Source: Madurella fahalii (Eukaryota; Ascomycota; Sordariomycetes; Sordariales). From it: a stretch of 64,000 nucleotides of DNA. Below are positions 34,025 through 45,758 of the stretch, in pieces. Positions within the stretch are counted from its first letter, which is position 1. Every line of letters begins with the position of its first letter. The notes under the pieces were generated by a model, which ran no database searches, was not told the DNA's origin, and was given only the letters and a program-made list of their open reading frames with translations. A program made the translations under genes and the position numbers. The stretch lies in the NCBI GenBank assembly GCA_029876055.1, contig CM056876.1, positions 3,782,001 to 3,846,000 on the forward strand, read 5' to 3'.

Positions 34025-34489
34025 GTCAAACGATAGGAGCGTCGGATGGGCCAGCGACATGACGAAATACGCGTGCGAGGTTGTTCGCGTAGCAACTATC
34101 CCAAGACAAAAATAGGTCAAGGGAAACCAGAAGTCACTGTGAGAAGGCTTCTCGACAGCTGTTGGCGATCTTTCGGCTGCTAAGTTGCTCCTTAACCGGC
34201 TCAGCCGTATGTGGGCTGCGGCTACCCTCGGCCACAGCCGGAGCCACAACCCCTGCTTCGATATCTTGAAGGCCCGGTGTAAACATGTGAGCAGAAGCTC
34301 GTCCGGTCCTCTGTTCAATAGATCTGTCGACACTGCAGGGCCCTACATGGGCTCAACTCTCAAAGCTTGGGTTACTAGTAAGCAGAGCCAGTCCTGGTCG
34401 TTGCTCCTTGGACAGGTGAATCAGTTCAACACTCTTTTCCACACATATTGCAGGCTCCATTGACGAGCTTTCCTTGCGTGCAAAGCGAT

Positions 34490-34509
34490 CTCCCTCTGAC
34501 CAGAGGGAG
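34490..34509. repeat. Perfect inverted repeat, 9-bp arms
   Basis: CTCCCTCTG at 34490-34498, a two-base centre, then CAGAGGGAG at 34501-34509. It could form a hairpin and lies just before dispersed repeat copy B. Confidence 0.7.
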
Positions 34510-34567
34510 CTTTATCTGCACATGTTGCTTGACCTTGTTTTTGGTGCAGGGAGCCGATGTGTGATGA

Positions 34568-34688
34568 TGTCGCCTGTCCTGTCCTGTCTACCTTATCTAT
34601 CTAGCATTTGGCTACCTTTGCCCTCCCCCTTGTTTTGATGGGTGTGTGGGTGTAGATGTGTGTTTCTGCACCATTTCAATATAACTGT
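34568..34688 (+). repeat. Dispersed repeat, copy B
   Basis: Aligns with 21045-21160 over its whole length (see copy A). It lies about 130 bp past the stop codon of the NACHT-ankyrin-SPRY gene. Confidence 0.7.
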
Positions 34689-34820
34689 AAACAATCCTAT
34701 ACCAGTTCTAGATCCTCTTATCATATTTATTTAGCGGTAAATTCGACTTTAGAAACACATACTAAGCTCCAGATAATACCTCACTAAATTCTCTATCTTC
34801 GGCGTCCGACGTATAATTCA

Positions 34821-37800
34821 TCAAACCTCCACGTCCACAACCACCTCCTCACTCATCACTAGCACCCCATTCTTCTTCATCCCGATATGCTCCCTCCCCG
34901 CCGGCGCAGCATGCATCACAAGCTTAACCACCGTCTCTCCATCCCCACCGCTCACCTCTTCCCTCGTCTCCTCCTTCTCTTCCACCTGGACCGCCTCTTT
35001 CCACATGAACCCCTCGTCCTGGCCCCCAAAATTCACCTCAGCCCGGATCGGATCATGCAACCCCACCACAGGAAACAACCTCCCCTTCACCCCCTTGAAC
35101 TCCTTCTCCAGCCTCACCCCGTTCCGCGTGAACCACACCTCCCCCTTCCCCAAGTCCACCCCGCACCCGACCGTATCGCCCACCCCATACCGCAGCTCCT
35201 CCAACACCTCCTCCTCCTCCACCTTCTCCGCGCTCTGGGAGCAGTTCCCGGAGAACCCATGGTACGCCCACGATTTCGCGCCCGAGAGGTTCTCCTCGAG
35301 GGGCCACCAGCCGGGGAACTCGAGGGCGGCGCCGCCGAGGGTGCAGAAGCCGACGGCGACGTCGGCGTACGGCGCGGGGCGGTTGGGGCGGAGGTCGGCG
35401 GGGAGCTCGGTGAGGGTGAGCTCGAAGTAGTAGCGCGCGAGGCCCGGGGGCAGGGGCTTGTCGGCCGAGACGCAGACGCGCTTGCCCGAGGTGTGGACGA
35501 TGGTGCGGCCGCCCCCGCCCCCGTCCGCGTCCGCGTCCGCGACGGACTGCGCGCCCACCGCCGTCGTGGCGGGGAACTGCGTCGACCACCGTGTCGGTAG
35601 CAGCGCGGCCCACGCCGCCTGCTGCTTGAGGAACGCCTCGGCTTCCGCCTGCGCGAAGTTGCGCGCCAGCTCCAGCGGCGTCCAGCCGAAGCGGTCCGGC
35701 CGGTTGAAGTCGGCGTGCAGCCGGGCGAGCTGCTCGAGGAGCCTGGTGCTGCCGTTGGCCGCGCAGACGGCGACCAGTTCGGCGTCGGATACCGCCGCGG
35801 ACGGGTCGGCGGCGATGAGCGTCGAGATGATCTCCTCGTACGACGAGTTCTTGCGGGCCAGGGACCACTGTTCGTAGGCGAGCGCCAGAGCGGTGCGCGA
35901 TCGGCTGTCCCGGATGGTCACGTCGGGCTTGGGGACGGCGGAGAGTAGTGCCCGCACGGTGGGGGCGTGGCCGTTCATTGCTGCACGGTGGAGGGCGGTC
36001 ATGAATTTCTTCGTGTCAACGGCGTTGATGGCGAGGGCGGCGGCGTCGTTACGCTCTTCGGCGAGTTTGACGAGCCTCGACACGACGCGGTCGAAGCCGT
36101 GGCCTGCTGCCTGCCGAAGCGGGCTGCGTCCGCTCCTTGTGGGCCTGTTGATCTCGGCCAGTGGCACATCCTGCTCAATGAGGGCATCAAGGAGGGCCAA
36201 GGCTGCATCCTCATTTTTGCTGAGGCAGGCAGAAAAGAAAGGCGACCATCCGTGCTTATCGAGGGGGTTCAAATCCTTGCTGTGCTCAATGAGAAGCCGC
36301 ACGCAGTCGGTGAGGCCTTTCCTCGCGGCAGAATGCAATGCAACCCTGTTGAGCTTGTCGGCTATATCCGGATTGGCGTTGTGCTCCAGCAACACGCGCA
36401 CGCAGTTGCTGTAACCGTAGAAAACGGCCTCGTGGAGGGCGGTGGTGCCGTGGAGATCTGGGTCGTCAATTTCGAGTACCTTGGACCCGAGCAGGATCTT
36501 CAGATTGTCGACATCGCCAGAGGTGCAGATCATTTGTAGAGGCCGTATAGAGGCGGCATTCTCGGCGTTAGTGTCGGCGTTGTGTTTCACAAAGGCCTCG
36601 AGTAAGGGTCCTGGGATGTCTCGCCGGAAAAGCAGGACGTGTAGAGGTGGCAGCTTTGACACATCGGCCGGATCTACCGCATTGATGTCTGCCCCGTGGG
36701 CGACTAGGAGATCGATCACCTCGGGATCCTCGCCTTTGGCAGCGACAAAGTGCAGCGCGGTCCAATGGTCTTCCGAAGAGCTGCTGACGGGATCTGCACC
36801 ATGGTCGAGCATTATCCGGACACCCTCAATGCTCCCCTCGCCCCTTAATAGCCAGAGATGGAACGCACTTCGGCCCACTCCATTCTCAGCGTTGAGGTCG
36901 GCTCCCTCGGCCAATAAGAGCTTGATCATCTCCAACCGACCTTTCGAGCATGCCGCAACTTGCAAGGGGCTGTACCCGTTTGACAGGCCGTTCAGGTCCT
37001 CCGCACGATCAAGCAGGTGCCGTGTCCAGCTGGTGAGACCGAAATACGACGCCACATGCAGTGGCTTGTGAGGCACATTGCTGTCGCGGAAGAAAGACTT
37101 GCCTTGTTCGCCAGGATACGTGACCTGCCAGGCTGCAAAGACGTCAGGTGTCTCAAACACGAACTTGTCGAGCTCGCTCAGCAAGGCCGCCCAATTGCTG
37201 TTGGTCTTTCTTTCCTCTGGTGGCCACAGCCGTTCAGCCTCGAGGATATGGTTTGGCCAATACTGGACCTCATACCGCACCCGGGGTGGACTCCGGTCCT
37301 CGTCGACGCTCTCGTCCTCACCGCCATACAGGAAATCGTCAGCCGACATATCATATATGCTGGGCATCGTGACGTCCTCGTCGTCCATCGAGTCTTCTGT
37401 GCGGTAACCGGCCTGAAACGCCTCTTCATAAGCCGCGGTCTGGTCTTCTTGCTGCTTTGTTTCCGCATCCGTGGGGTCGGCTTGTGGCTGAGCTTTAGCA
37501 TCAGCTTCGGGCTCAGACGGTTCAGGAACTGCTGCTTCGGCGTCGGCCTCATGGGCGTCTTTTTCGGCTGCTGCGGGAACCAAGCCTGCCCGCCTTTGGA
37601 ATAAGGGGTTATTAAGATGGCGCAAGCAAGTGAGCGCCATCTGCAGATGGCCTTCCTTGGGGTCCACGACAATCTTGCGAGGAGAATGATCGGTCCTGCA
37701 TCGGGCGCAGAGCGGCTCCTCATTCTCCGTTTCCTGGGGAACGTCCGTCTCCGACTTCAGGAAAAACTCGGCAGCTGCCTCGTAGTCGGCCTCGGCAACG

Positions 37801-40039
37801 AAAAAGGCACCATCGGGTAATCGGAAAAGTTTCAGGAACGGGTCGATGGCTACCCGCAGTTGTTCAATCTCGAGAACCGAGATTAGCGGGAATCCGGACT
37901 CCATGTCGGCATCCTCCAGATCGTGGGTTTCAGGGTGAGCATCATAGGTCCCTTGGAAAGCATCCATCACCTCCCGGGCGAACGGATAGCCTGGAAATTC
38001 GGGAGAGAGAAGAGACCAGGTGAGGGCGGAGCGGAGAAGTTCCAGGTAGTTGGGACTCATCTTGCGCAAGGCTTTGCTGTACGTGTCGCTCGTGCCGTCG
38101 GGCAGAAGCTCCAACCTCTTGGACAACGGACGCTTGAACGGCTCGCGCATGAACGGAATCGCCGTGTTTCGCACGTAGAGGAATCGGGAGCGAGCCTTGG
38201 CAACTATCGCGCTCTTTGCCTCCTCTTGCTCGGCTGCCGACAATCCAGGGATTTCTTTGAGAGCGTCCGTGATGACAAGCTCAATATCCTGCGAGTTGCC
38301 CAAGCCGACGTCGATGTAGGTGTCCGGGGCCAGTGTCAGATCGTTAAAGAACTTGGTCGACGAGCCGCAACCGACTAGAATACTCAGGCGGAAGTCGGCC
38401 GTTTCCGATGTTGTTGCGACGAGCCCCCCTAGCTTGCGGTGAAGCTCCTCTTGGTTGTGGTCATCAATGGTGTTTCGGTCCAGGCCGTCTAGGACAAGAA
38501 CCACATCTTTCTTGAGCAGGGCGGCTAGTTTGGTGAAACCGTCGGTGAATTCCGGCAAGCCGGTGTTGTCTTGGCGCATATGGGCCGGTATAAGGCTGTT
38601 TTTAGCCTTTGCCTTCTTGAACACGGCGTTGCAGGCCTCGAGGAGACCGACATGGTCCTCGCCCTGGGGGGCCAGATTGTAGAGCTGGGACAAAAATGTG
38701 CGGCATATGCTGTCGGCTGTATAGGACTGGCTGTTGCTGAGTCCGGCGCCGCCGCCTACTGACCCGTTGCAAGACACGTAGAGAAGTGCTTTGTCCTGAT
38801 CCGCCGTCCGCGTGATGCGATCTGCGATAGCGGCTACGACGTAGGATTTGCCGCACCCTAGGAAGCGTTAGTCTAATAAGAAAGAAGGAGAAGAAGTAGA
38901 ATAGCAGCAAGGAGGGAGAAAAAAAAAAAAAAAGGGGGGGGGGGTAAAGGCACGTGGGCCGGGCGCATACCTTCAGGTCCGGTAACACAAAGCATGGTAT
39001 TCCGCTGCCAAGTTTCCCAGTTCTGATACGCGTCTTCCTCAAAGACCCATTGGCAAGTCCCGGGATATATCGCGTCGATGGCATCTCCAAGAATCTTGAA
39101 GGATCCCTCCAGAGGATTGAGCGTCTCCTGGTACGTCTGGAAATCGCCCATGGCGTAGTCCCACTGCGTTTTCCGCTTCGTAGAGGCCTTGATGTCGTCC
39201 AACCCCTTGAGCAGAAGGTCAAACTTTGCATTCGCCTCATCACGCAGCTTCTGCTGGGTTTCTTGGATGTCGGTGATGTTCCTCACGGTGCCCTCAATGC
39301 CGGCCAGGACGACGGACATGTCTTGGAGCTGGGTGAGGGTCTTATCCTGGAAAGCACCCTGGCTCTCCTCGAGGATCTTCTTCTTCAGCGTGGTCACGGT
39401 GTTGAGCTTGTCCTCAAACTTGATCTTGGACATGCCAAAGAAGTCCTTGAAGCCATGCTTGATACGGGTCAAGGCGCCGGCAGTCAGGTGGCGCTTGATG
39501 GCGAACGAGAAATCAAGGACGGCGGCGTAGGCGCTGATGACGTCCTGAAACAACTTCTCAACCAAGGGACTCGGCTTCCAATTGGACTTGGACCTCTCAT
39601 CGTACAGACGGTCGTAGTGGCGGACGATGATCATAATCTCGCTGATGTTGCTTAGGCCGGAGCCGAAGAAAGTGTAGAGGTCGTAGTTGCTGTGGATGGC
39701 GGTCAGCGTGAGCTTGACGGCGTACCAAGCCATGCCGACGCTCTCGGGAGCGCTTTTGGTGACAAAGTCGCCGGCGGTTATGAAGTTGTTGATGTTGGTC
39801 ATGATGTTGGCGATCCATGACTCGGGAATCTCGACGTCGCCAACCTTGCGACCTCCATACTTCTTGCCGGCATCAGCTTGCAGGACCTCGGCAGCCTCTT
39901 TTGTTTCTTCCGGAGAGGCCCTTTCGCGCAGGAACTCGTTCAATAGTTCCAGCTCCTTGCCAGTGTAGCGATTCGAAGCACTCTTGCTAAAGCGATCTAG
40001 GGCCTCATCGTACAGGCTCACGTGGGGGCTGCCCTCCAT
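34821..40039 (-). CDS. NLR: NACHT, ankyrin repeats, SPRY domain
   Basis: Two exons, 40039-38971 and 38857-34821, give 1,701 residues. The start is the first ATG of the frame. The intron (38858-38970) is GTATGC..CTAG in phase 1, contains adjacent A and G homopolymer runs on the + strand, and splits the Walker A motif GPEG/CGKS (about 354-361). Residues 1-350 are a helical N-terminal domain of the type seen in fungal STAND proteins; I cannot assign its Pfam. Walker B VVLVLDGLD is near 480. An acidic Glu/Ala/Asp linker lies around 790-880. At least eleven ankyrin repeats run from about 950 to 1440 (for example ALHFVAAKG, ALHEAVFYG). A C-terminal SPRY/B30.2-like domain is at about 1465-1625 (GCGVDLGKGEVWFTRNGV). 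The product is probably an intracellular sensor whose NTPase switch is driven by ligand binding at the repeats or SPRY domain; the ligand is unknown. Confidence 0.92.
38918..38943. repeat. A/G homopolymer pair inside the NLR intron
   Basis: Adjacent runs of A and then G on the + strand, which become C and T runs in the transcript, forming the polypyrimidine part of the Walker A-splitting intron. Confidence 0.85.
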
Positions 40040-41267
40040 ATTGGTTCCTGTGCCGCAACGAAGACGGGACTTGGTCACGACTGCCCAATATCAAAACAAA
40101 ACTGGGGGGCACACGGTGACCGGACGATACTCCGGGTTGCCAGCATCATTATAACGGCAGAGTCGTCGTTGGGACCTGGACCCAAGCATGCTCGTGTGAG
40201 GGGGCGGGGCGATTAGTGTGTTCTCTGGGCGCTGGTGACGGGTCCCACAGGGGTACGAATTGGCTGTTGGGCAGCGCTGAATGCCGCCGAAACTGCACTT
40301 CCAATTGGCTTAACGAGCTGAATCCGGCTGCCTGATTGCCCCCGCAATGTCAGATTTTGGGCTTGTTACAACGGGCGAAGTGAATTGACTCTATCGCCGT
40401 GGTACGGTAATGGTTTCCGCACTGGATAGAAGACGGAAGAGGGAGGAAGAGAAAAGAACGGAGAATATAACCCTAATAACAGATATGTCTTTAGAAGTTA
40501 AAGGGGCAAGTGCTTTTGATGCTTTCACGTTGGATATTAGTAGTCCGCGTTGTCACGAGCCCTAGTTGATGTCGGGGACTTACCATCGAAATACTGTACC
40601 AGCAGGATAATTACAGTCCCGCTAGGCAGTCATATCCATTGGCTGGAGTTGGAGAAGATGCGGTGCATAATTACCTAATTATCACCGTCGATCGGGCGTT
40701 GGGTTTGGGGCTGGTCTGATATGCATCATCATTCTATTGGATCACACGACTCAAGAGCATCAATAACTAAAATAGCGTCGCTGACAAAGCTGAATCATCA
40801 CTGCCTCTCGTAAGCCTGAATGATGTTGCACCATACAGTGGTATGTATATTATTGGCATGCTAGGCGGTGGCTTGGAGATAGGGCAGATCTGAGCACTGC
40901 AGTTAGCGACGGATCTCACAGAGTTGATCAACACAGGGTGCTTGCTTGCGTTAGAAAAGGACCTTTTTTTAAGTGTTCTCTTTCGGCCTGTGTACAGCCT
41001 CAGGAAAGAAAATGCCCAGAATTCTCACAATATGATGACGCCCGTACCCAAAATAGAGATTTGACAGAAAGCTTAAACAGGAACATCCCGTTACATGAAT
41101 ACAGACTAAACCGACAATTCAGCCCGTCACTAGGAGGAAAGTGTCCGCAACCCAAGTTTTGAACGTTTCCTATAACGCGGTCTGCAAGGAAATCCGTCAG
41201 CGCAGGAATCACCAGCCCCTCCGTATATCAGACGATACTGTAACCTTAAGAACTCCGAGCCCCTCGT
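40040..41267. other. Intergenic, NLR promoter region
   Basis: No gene is seen. Short frames at 40938-41162 are AT-rich and without motifs. The stretch probably holds the NLR promoter and the 3' flank of the PD-(D/E)xK-like gene. Confidence 0.45.
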
Positions 41268-42543
41268 TTAAAGCTCCTTCTTCACAACAATCCGCTTTCC
41301 CTCAGCTTTTTGCATTCGGTGGCGGTTTCGTGTCGCCAACCCCTTCAGGTATCTGCGCATATCGGACCGTTTTTTGAGTCGGAGCCATTCTGGCGGTTCT
41401 GCCGTATCCAAAGTAGTGCGCCTAAACTGGAATTTACTGTGCCGAGCATACCATGCCCCGAGATGCCGCACAACAAAACGGCGATGGTAGTTGGCAGCGT
41501 AGTCATGGATTTGGTCGCTGAGGTAGAGTAGTTCTAACGCTCTGGTCTTCATGCGGACGTCCCCTTCCCATATTTGCTCCGCCCACAGAGTCTCCATAGG
41601 AATGAGAATCAGTAAATGACATGAGTTTCTATAGCGGGGGGTGACTCACACCGGTACGCTTATCTCTCCAAACTCTGTAGAGTCTCCAAATGGAGCCGCA
41701 CGAGGTAAACCCGAAAATCTGGTATCTCCAGCTTTCCTCGCTCTGGTACTCGGCCAGGTTGTCTGGATTTCGAACCAACTTATCCATCATGTCTCCGTAC
41801 ACCATGAAACTTGTGAATAACTGGTTTTCGGCCTGCCGTGCCATGGATGACCGGGGCTTGGCTTCGTAGGCAGCAACTGGGAAAACGATATCGGCATTTC
41901 CCCACTTACCGTCCACGATTAGGCCACAATGGGCATCGTTCATGATTGAGCAAAGACTGTGTCGGGAAAGCCCCTTGTCCAGTTGTGAAGCGGGGGCTTG
42001 GGATTGTTGGCAAAGCGTAGAGTCGTCAAAAGTCCTAAGGCCTATGGTTGCGTCGGGGACTCTCCATTTGACGATGGATTCACCTTGGTCGTCTTCCGAA
42101 ACATAATAGACTCGTCGCTTGTCCCTGTCGGAACTTGTCAGTTCAACTACCCATATAAGTGGAGTCCAGGCAGGATTAGAATGAACTCACATCGCAAGCC
42201 TAGGATCACCCATCATCCGATTAAAGACGTGACAGTTGCCACCTAATTCCCAGCCAAACTCTGAACAATAACTCTTGTGATGGTTAGCTACGCATTGAGC
42301 AAATTGCTCGGCCCTCTTCATCAGGTTAGCTAATTTTCTCGCATTAGACCTCGTGCGACACTCCGGTAGATTAGGGGACGGAGTGAAGAGAGGACTTGAA
42401 TCCCTTGATTCCGTGGGCCTGAACGAGTTGGAGATCCTAACACCGTTCAAAACCCTTGGCACTAACGACACAGCGACTTTCCCTTGCGATGGCCATATGC
42501 TACCCAAGCTCTGTGGAGCTGATGACTCTGGCTGCCGTTCCAT
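41268..42543 (-). CDS. PD-(D/E)xK nuclease-like protein
   Basis: Three exons, 42543-42191, 42124-41650 and 41591-41268, code for 383 residues. Intron 1 (42125-42190) begins GTGAGT and ends GACAG, in phase 2. Intron 2 (41592-41649) begins GTGAGT; its acceptor TGGAG is the only AG that keeps the frame. The central part reads GKWGNADIVFPVAAYEAK, giving D196, E205 and K207 in the spacing of a PD-(D/E)xK core, with RQAENQL just after as the expected helix. This pattern occurs in a fungal nuclease-like family often found near NLR and transposon-rich regions. The C-terminal third is basic and aromatic. There is no signal peptide. The nuclease fold is inferred from a short motif, so catalytic activity is unproven; a wholly different fold is possible. 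Confidence 0.65.
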
Positions 42544-44301
42544 AGCTGCAGTGTCCAAGAGCTAGTAGCGGCCGAAGGGGAAGTTGATGCTGTGACAAGT
42601 GTCCTTGTAAGGATGTCCACGACTCTCAAATGATCCAAGGAAAGGAACGGAATGAATGGTTGATATTTATAGACAGAAATTCATAGAAACACACCATTAC
42701 CAATCTATCCAACTCTAGGAGGCTAACAGCCAGGCAGCCACACGGCCTATAAGACGGCCGACGAGGCTAGGCTTGGTGATTCATTCGCACGGAACGCCAC
42801 ACAAAACGCTCAGCCCCGGCTGCTCGTTTGTGGCGTGGCTGGCCAATTCCAGGGTTCTATTACAGGTCGATGACGGGAGAGTAGTTCTATTCAACTTGGA
42901 GCAATAGATTCACTCGAACGTATCAATGGACCTGAACGTCCATAGTAAAGAATTGGTGGTCCACCGTTGATCAAGAAGCACAGCACAGACTGCGATATAA
43001 CACAAGCCAACATTACAACAAGATTGGAGTTTGTCTGTAAGAACGGTGGCATAACAGCTAATCCATTAATTATTTAATGCAGTATCTTCATATAAATATG
43101 TTGTTGCGGTCAACTTGGAGCCCTGGCTTCAGGGCTTTTGGTGACATCTTATCTCAAACCTGCAAGGCTGATTGCCCTCCACCAACTAGGATAAAATCAC
43201 AGCCATTCCTAAGGCCTCCAGTCTCAAGACTACCGATCTATGGCTGCGCAAAGCTTTGACTCAGATTGTGGGGCAGTTATTGCTGTGCCGCAGGATTAGG
43301 GGTGTTAGTGAGGGTAGCAACTACTACCCCTTAAAACACCAAGACCTGGACTGCCTAGCTGAATGCTGCAGGGCGGACCAGAAAATACCTGCAGGGTCAA
43401 CACCTGCGCAGCCAACCGCCAACTGCGGAACGCTTTCGTGCTGCCTAGCGGTTGCGTATTTATCGTGGCTGGAGGCCTCGCTCAGCTCTTTACCAAATGA
43501 CTAGATGCAGCTGGCGCTTGGGAGATAAAACTCGTACGGGTAGCGTGCCTTGCATATTGAATTTATACTACCTTACCTCAGGTAGGATGAAATGACAAGT
43601 CCAAATTAAATATTCCTCATATTTCGGGAACAGTTTGGATCTTTATTATTTTGTATGCCTATGTTCTGAGTGTGTTGGCGTCTTTCTTTGAGTGGGGATT
43701 TTCGGACCATTGCATTGCACTGTTTGGTCTCATTATACCGGTGCCAAACATATACATCTATATAACCCTAGCCGTAACACGCGCCAGTGTACAAAATAGT
43801 ACTGAATTCGTTAATGTCTTATAAGGCCTAACTAAGCGCTATTCTCCCTACAATTTGATAGCTTAGTGGTCTATCTGACTGTCCATCTGACTGCCTATCC
43901 GATTGTCAAAAAATGACCAAGCGCCTCCCCTGCCTCGACACTGTCTCCTAAACCGCCGTTGTGATTGTTGTGGTGCCACTCGACTGGCGATACACGCGTT
44001 GTTGTTGTTGTTGTTGTTGTTGTCTCTTCTGCGCGCCTGCGCCTAGACTTCCCCTGCCACGGCCTTCCCTGCTTGCACGCCTTCTTCCGCACCTTTGCTC
44101 GTGGACAATATGAAAGTGCATAAAAGTCAAACTTACTGCGCGACTGACGGCTCAATTAAGGGCGGTCCCGAAGCTCTTATCGGCGTTGTTGTAGGTACGA
44201 CCGATATGAACTGATGATGATGGCATATCTACAGTATCCGCTGGACCGTCGCAACCGTAGCTGCAAAAACACTCAACGGCCCGGTCACCGCTAATTGAAC
44301 C
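42544..44301. other. Intergenic stretch
   Basis: AT-rich in places and without a convincing gene. It contains a GTT trinucleotide tract (43999-44022). Small frames at 43077-43504 and 43895-44155 show no motif. Confidence 0.45.
43999..44022. repeat. GTT trinucleotide repeat
   Basis: About eight tandem GTT units. On the minus strand the unit could read as poly-Gln or poly-Thr, but no surrounding gene is supported. Confidence 0.85.
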
Positions 44302-45758
44302 ATGTCTTCCGCGGTACACGTATATGATGCGAAGGTGGACACTACGATAGAGAGATCGGTCGCATCTGCGGACAACCCACAAGGCCCAAATACAGAATCA
44401 GCGGACTCCAGACTGGGTGTGGATCAGCAATTCTCATGCTGCAGAGCGTGGGCCCGGGAGTTGATACAGGAGAATGCAGGGTCACAATTGAGTGTGGAAA
44501 ATCGAACGGTAGCATTGGAGACACGACGCAATGTTCAGTTTACTATTGAACGGCAAGTAGACGGCCTCGCAAGGGGGATGAGCGTACTTCAAGCGGCGTT
44601 GGAGACAGAATCCAATACGCTCGAACAGACAACTACGATGATGCAAGCCCTCATCGCTGACAACCAACAACTCAGGGACCAAATCGCGTCCATCGCCCGT
44701 TCCGGGTTAGCGGAGCACGGATCTGGCAACCAGAGCAGTATGCAACTACACAGAGGCACAATAAACGAGGAACCTATCGGACGTAAGCGGCACGACGACT
44801 ACACGGAGCTATTATCTGCGGCATGTGGTTTGAGATGAGCGCTGTACGTTATATGCTTGATTGCGAGCATCCTCAGCTCGATACTGTTGGAGAAGATGAG
44901 CGCCGCTACATCCTAGGCGAACTCAGCGGTCACAATGTTGCCATCGCCTGGCTCTCTGGCGCTCAGGGTGCCAGCTCAGCCGCCGCCGTCGCAACCAATA
45001 TGGGGCGAACATTTCCTTGTATCAAATGGCGTTTTCTGGTCGGCACCGCTGGCGGGGTGCCCAGTGAGACGCACGACATAAGACTCGGCGACGTGGTCAT
45101 CAGCATGCCTGAAGGGCAGTTTGGGGGCGTGGTGCAGTTCGACCTGGGACGAGACACTGAGGACGGATGCTTTAGGAAGGGGTTCCTGTCTCCGCCGCCG
45201 CTGGCATTAAGACTTGCAGCGGGTGTCATGCGGTCAGATCATCTTATCAAAGATAATCAAGTTGATAGCTTCGTGTAAGCGTTGGTGGGGAGAGGACGGG
45301 GTTTGTCGATGTACAAACGCCCTCCACCCGAGTTGGACCTACTTTTCCAACCGGATTATCACCACAGCCGCCCGAATCCGACGTGTAGCAATTGCGACAA
45401 ACAGAGAACAGTGGCCAGATTACCTCGCGGTTCCGACGGTTCGAAGATCCACTATGGCTTGGTGGCTTCCGGAGGCAAGGTCATGAAAAGCGCGACCAAG
45501 AGGATCCGGGCTACCGAAGAGCTCGGCGACATCCTTTGCTTTGACATGGAGGCAGCCAGCATTGCGACGGAATTCTCGTGCATGGTCATCCGTGGGATAT
45601 CCAACTACGCAGACTCGCACAAACACAACACTTGGAAGGGCTATGCAGCGGCTGCAGCGGCCGCAACAGTAAGGGAGTTGCTCTCTTATGTACAACCGGC
45701 AGAACCTTTCGCCGATAGGATCCGCCGCGACTCGACAGGGTGGACAATAAATTCTTAG
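44302..45758 (+). pseudogene. Broken nucleoside-phosphorylase (PNP_UDP) domain gene
   Basis: Three open segments form one protein. Segment 1 (ATG at 44302) is a roughly 165-residue helical, Gln/Glu-rich region that runs into KRHDDYT. Segment 2 continues in a shifted frame (after about 44805) with CGMWFEMSAV, then a PNP/UDP-phosphorylase-like core (VGTAGGVPSETHDIRLGDVVIS). It stops at TAA 45276-45278. Segment 3 is in the same frame and gives the rest of the fold (CFDMEAASIATEF, IRGISNYADSHK) to the stop at 45758. The order matches PNP_UDP domains that serve as N-terminal effectors of fungal NLRs, but no NACHT or repeats follow. Damage is one frameshift and one nonsense codon, the latter one C-to-T change from CAA (Gln), as RIP would make. 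No short intron I tested removes either lesion in frame. Confidence 0.75.

Larger units (their letters stand above)
33095..34820. other. Intergenic: GH11 promoter and dispersed repeat copy B
   Basis: Carries the GH11 regulatory motifs, a perfect hairpin-forming inverted repeat and dispersed repeat copy B, listed separately. Frames at 33184-33600 and 33866-34333 on the minus strand overlap the motif region and show no family features. Confidence 0.5.

Noticed and set aside
43895..44155. Minus-strand frame with a Thr or Gln run from the GTT repeat
   Set aside because: The open frame depends on the trinucleotide repeat and has no other protein-like feature.
45275..45330. An intron removing the TAA in the PNP_UDP gene (GTAAGC donor at 45275)
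   Set aside because: The nearby acceptor shifts the frame of the well-conserved downstream segment, so it does not rescue the gene.
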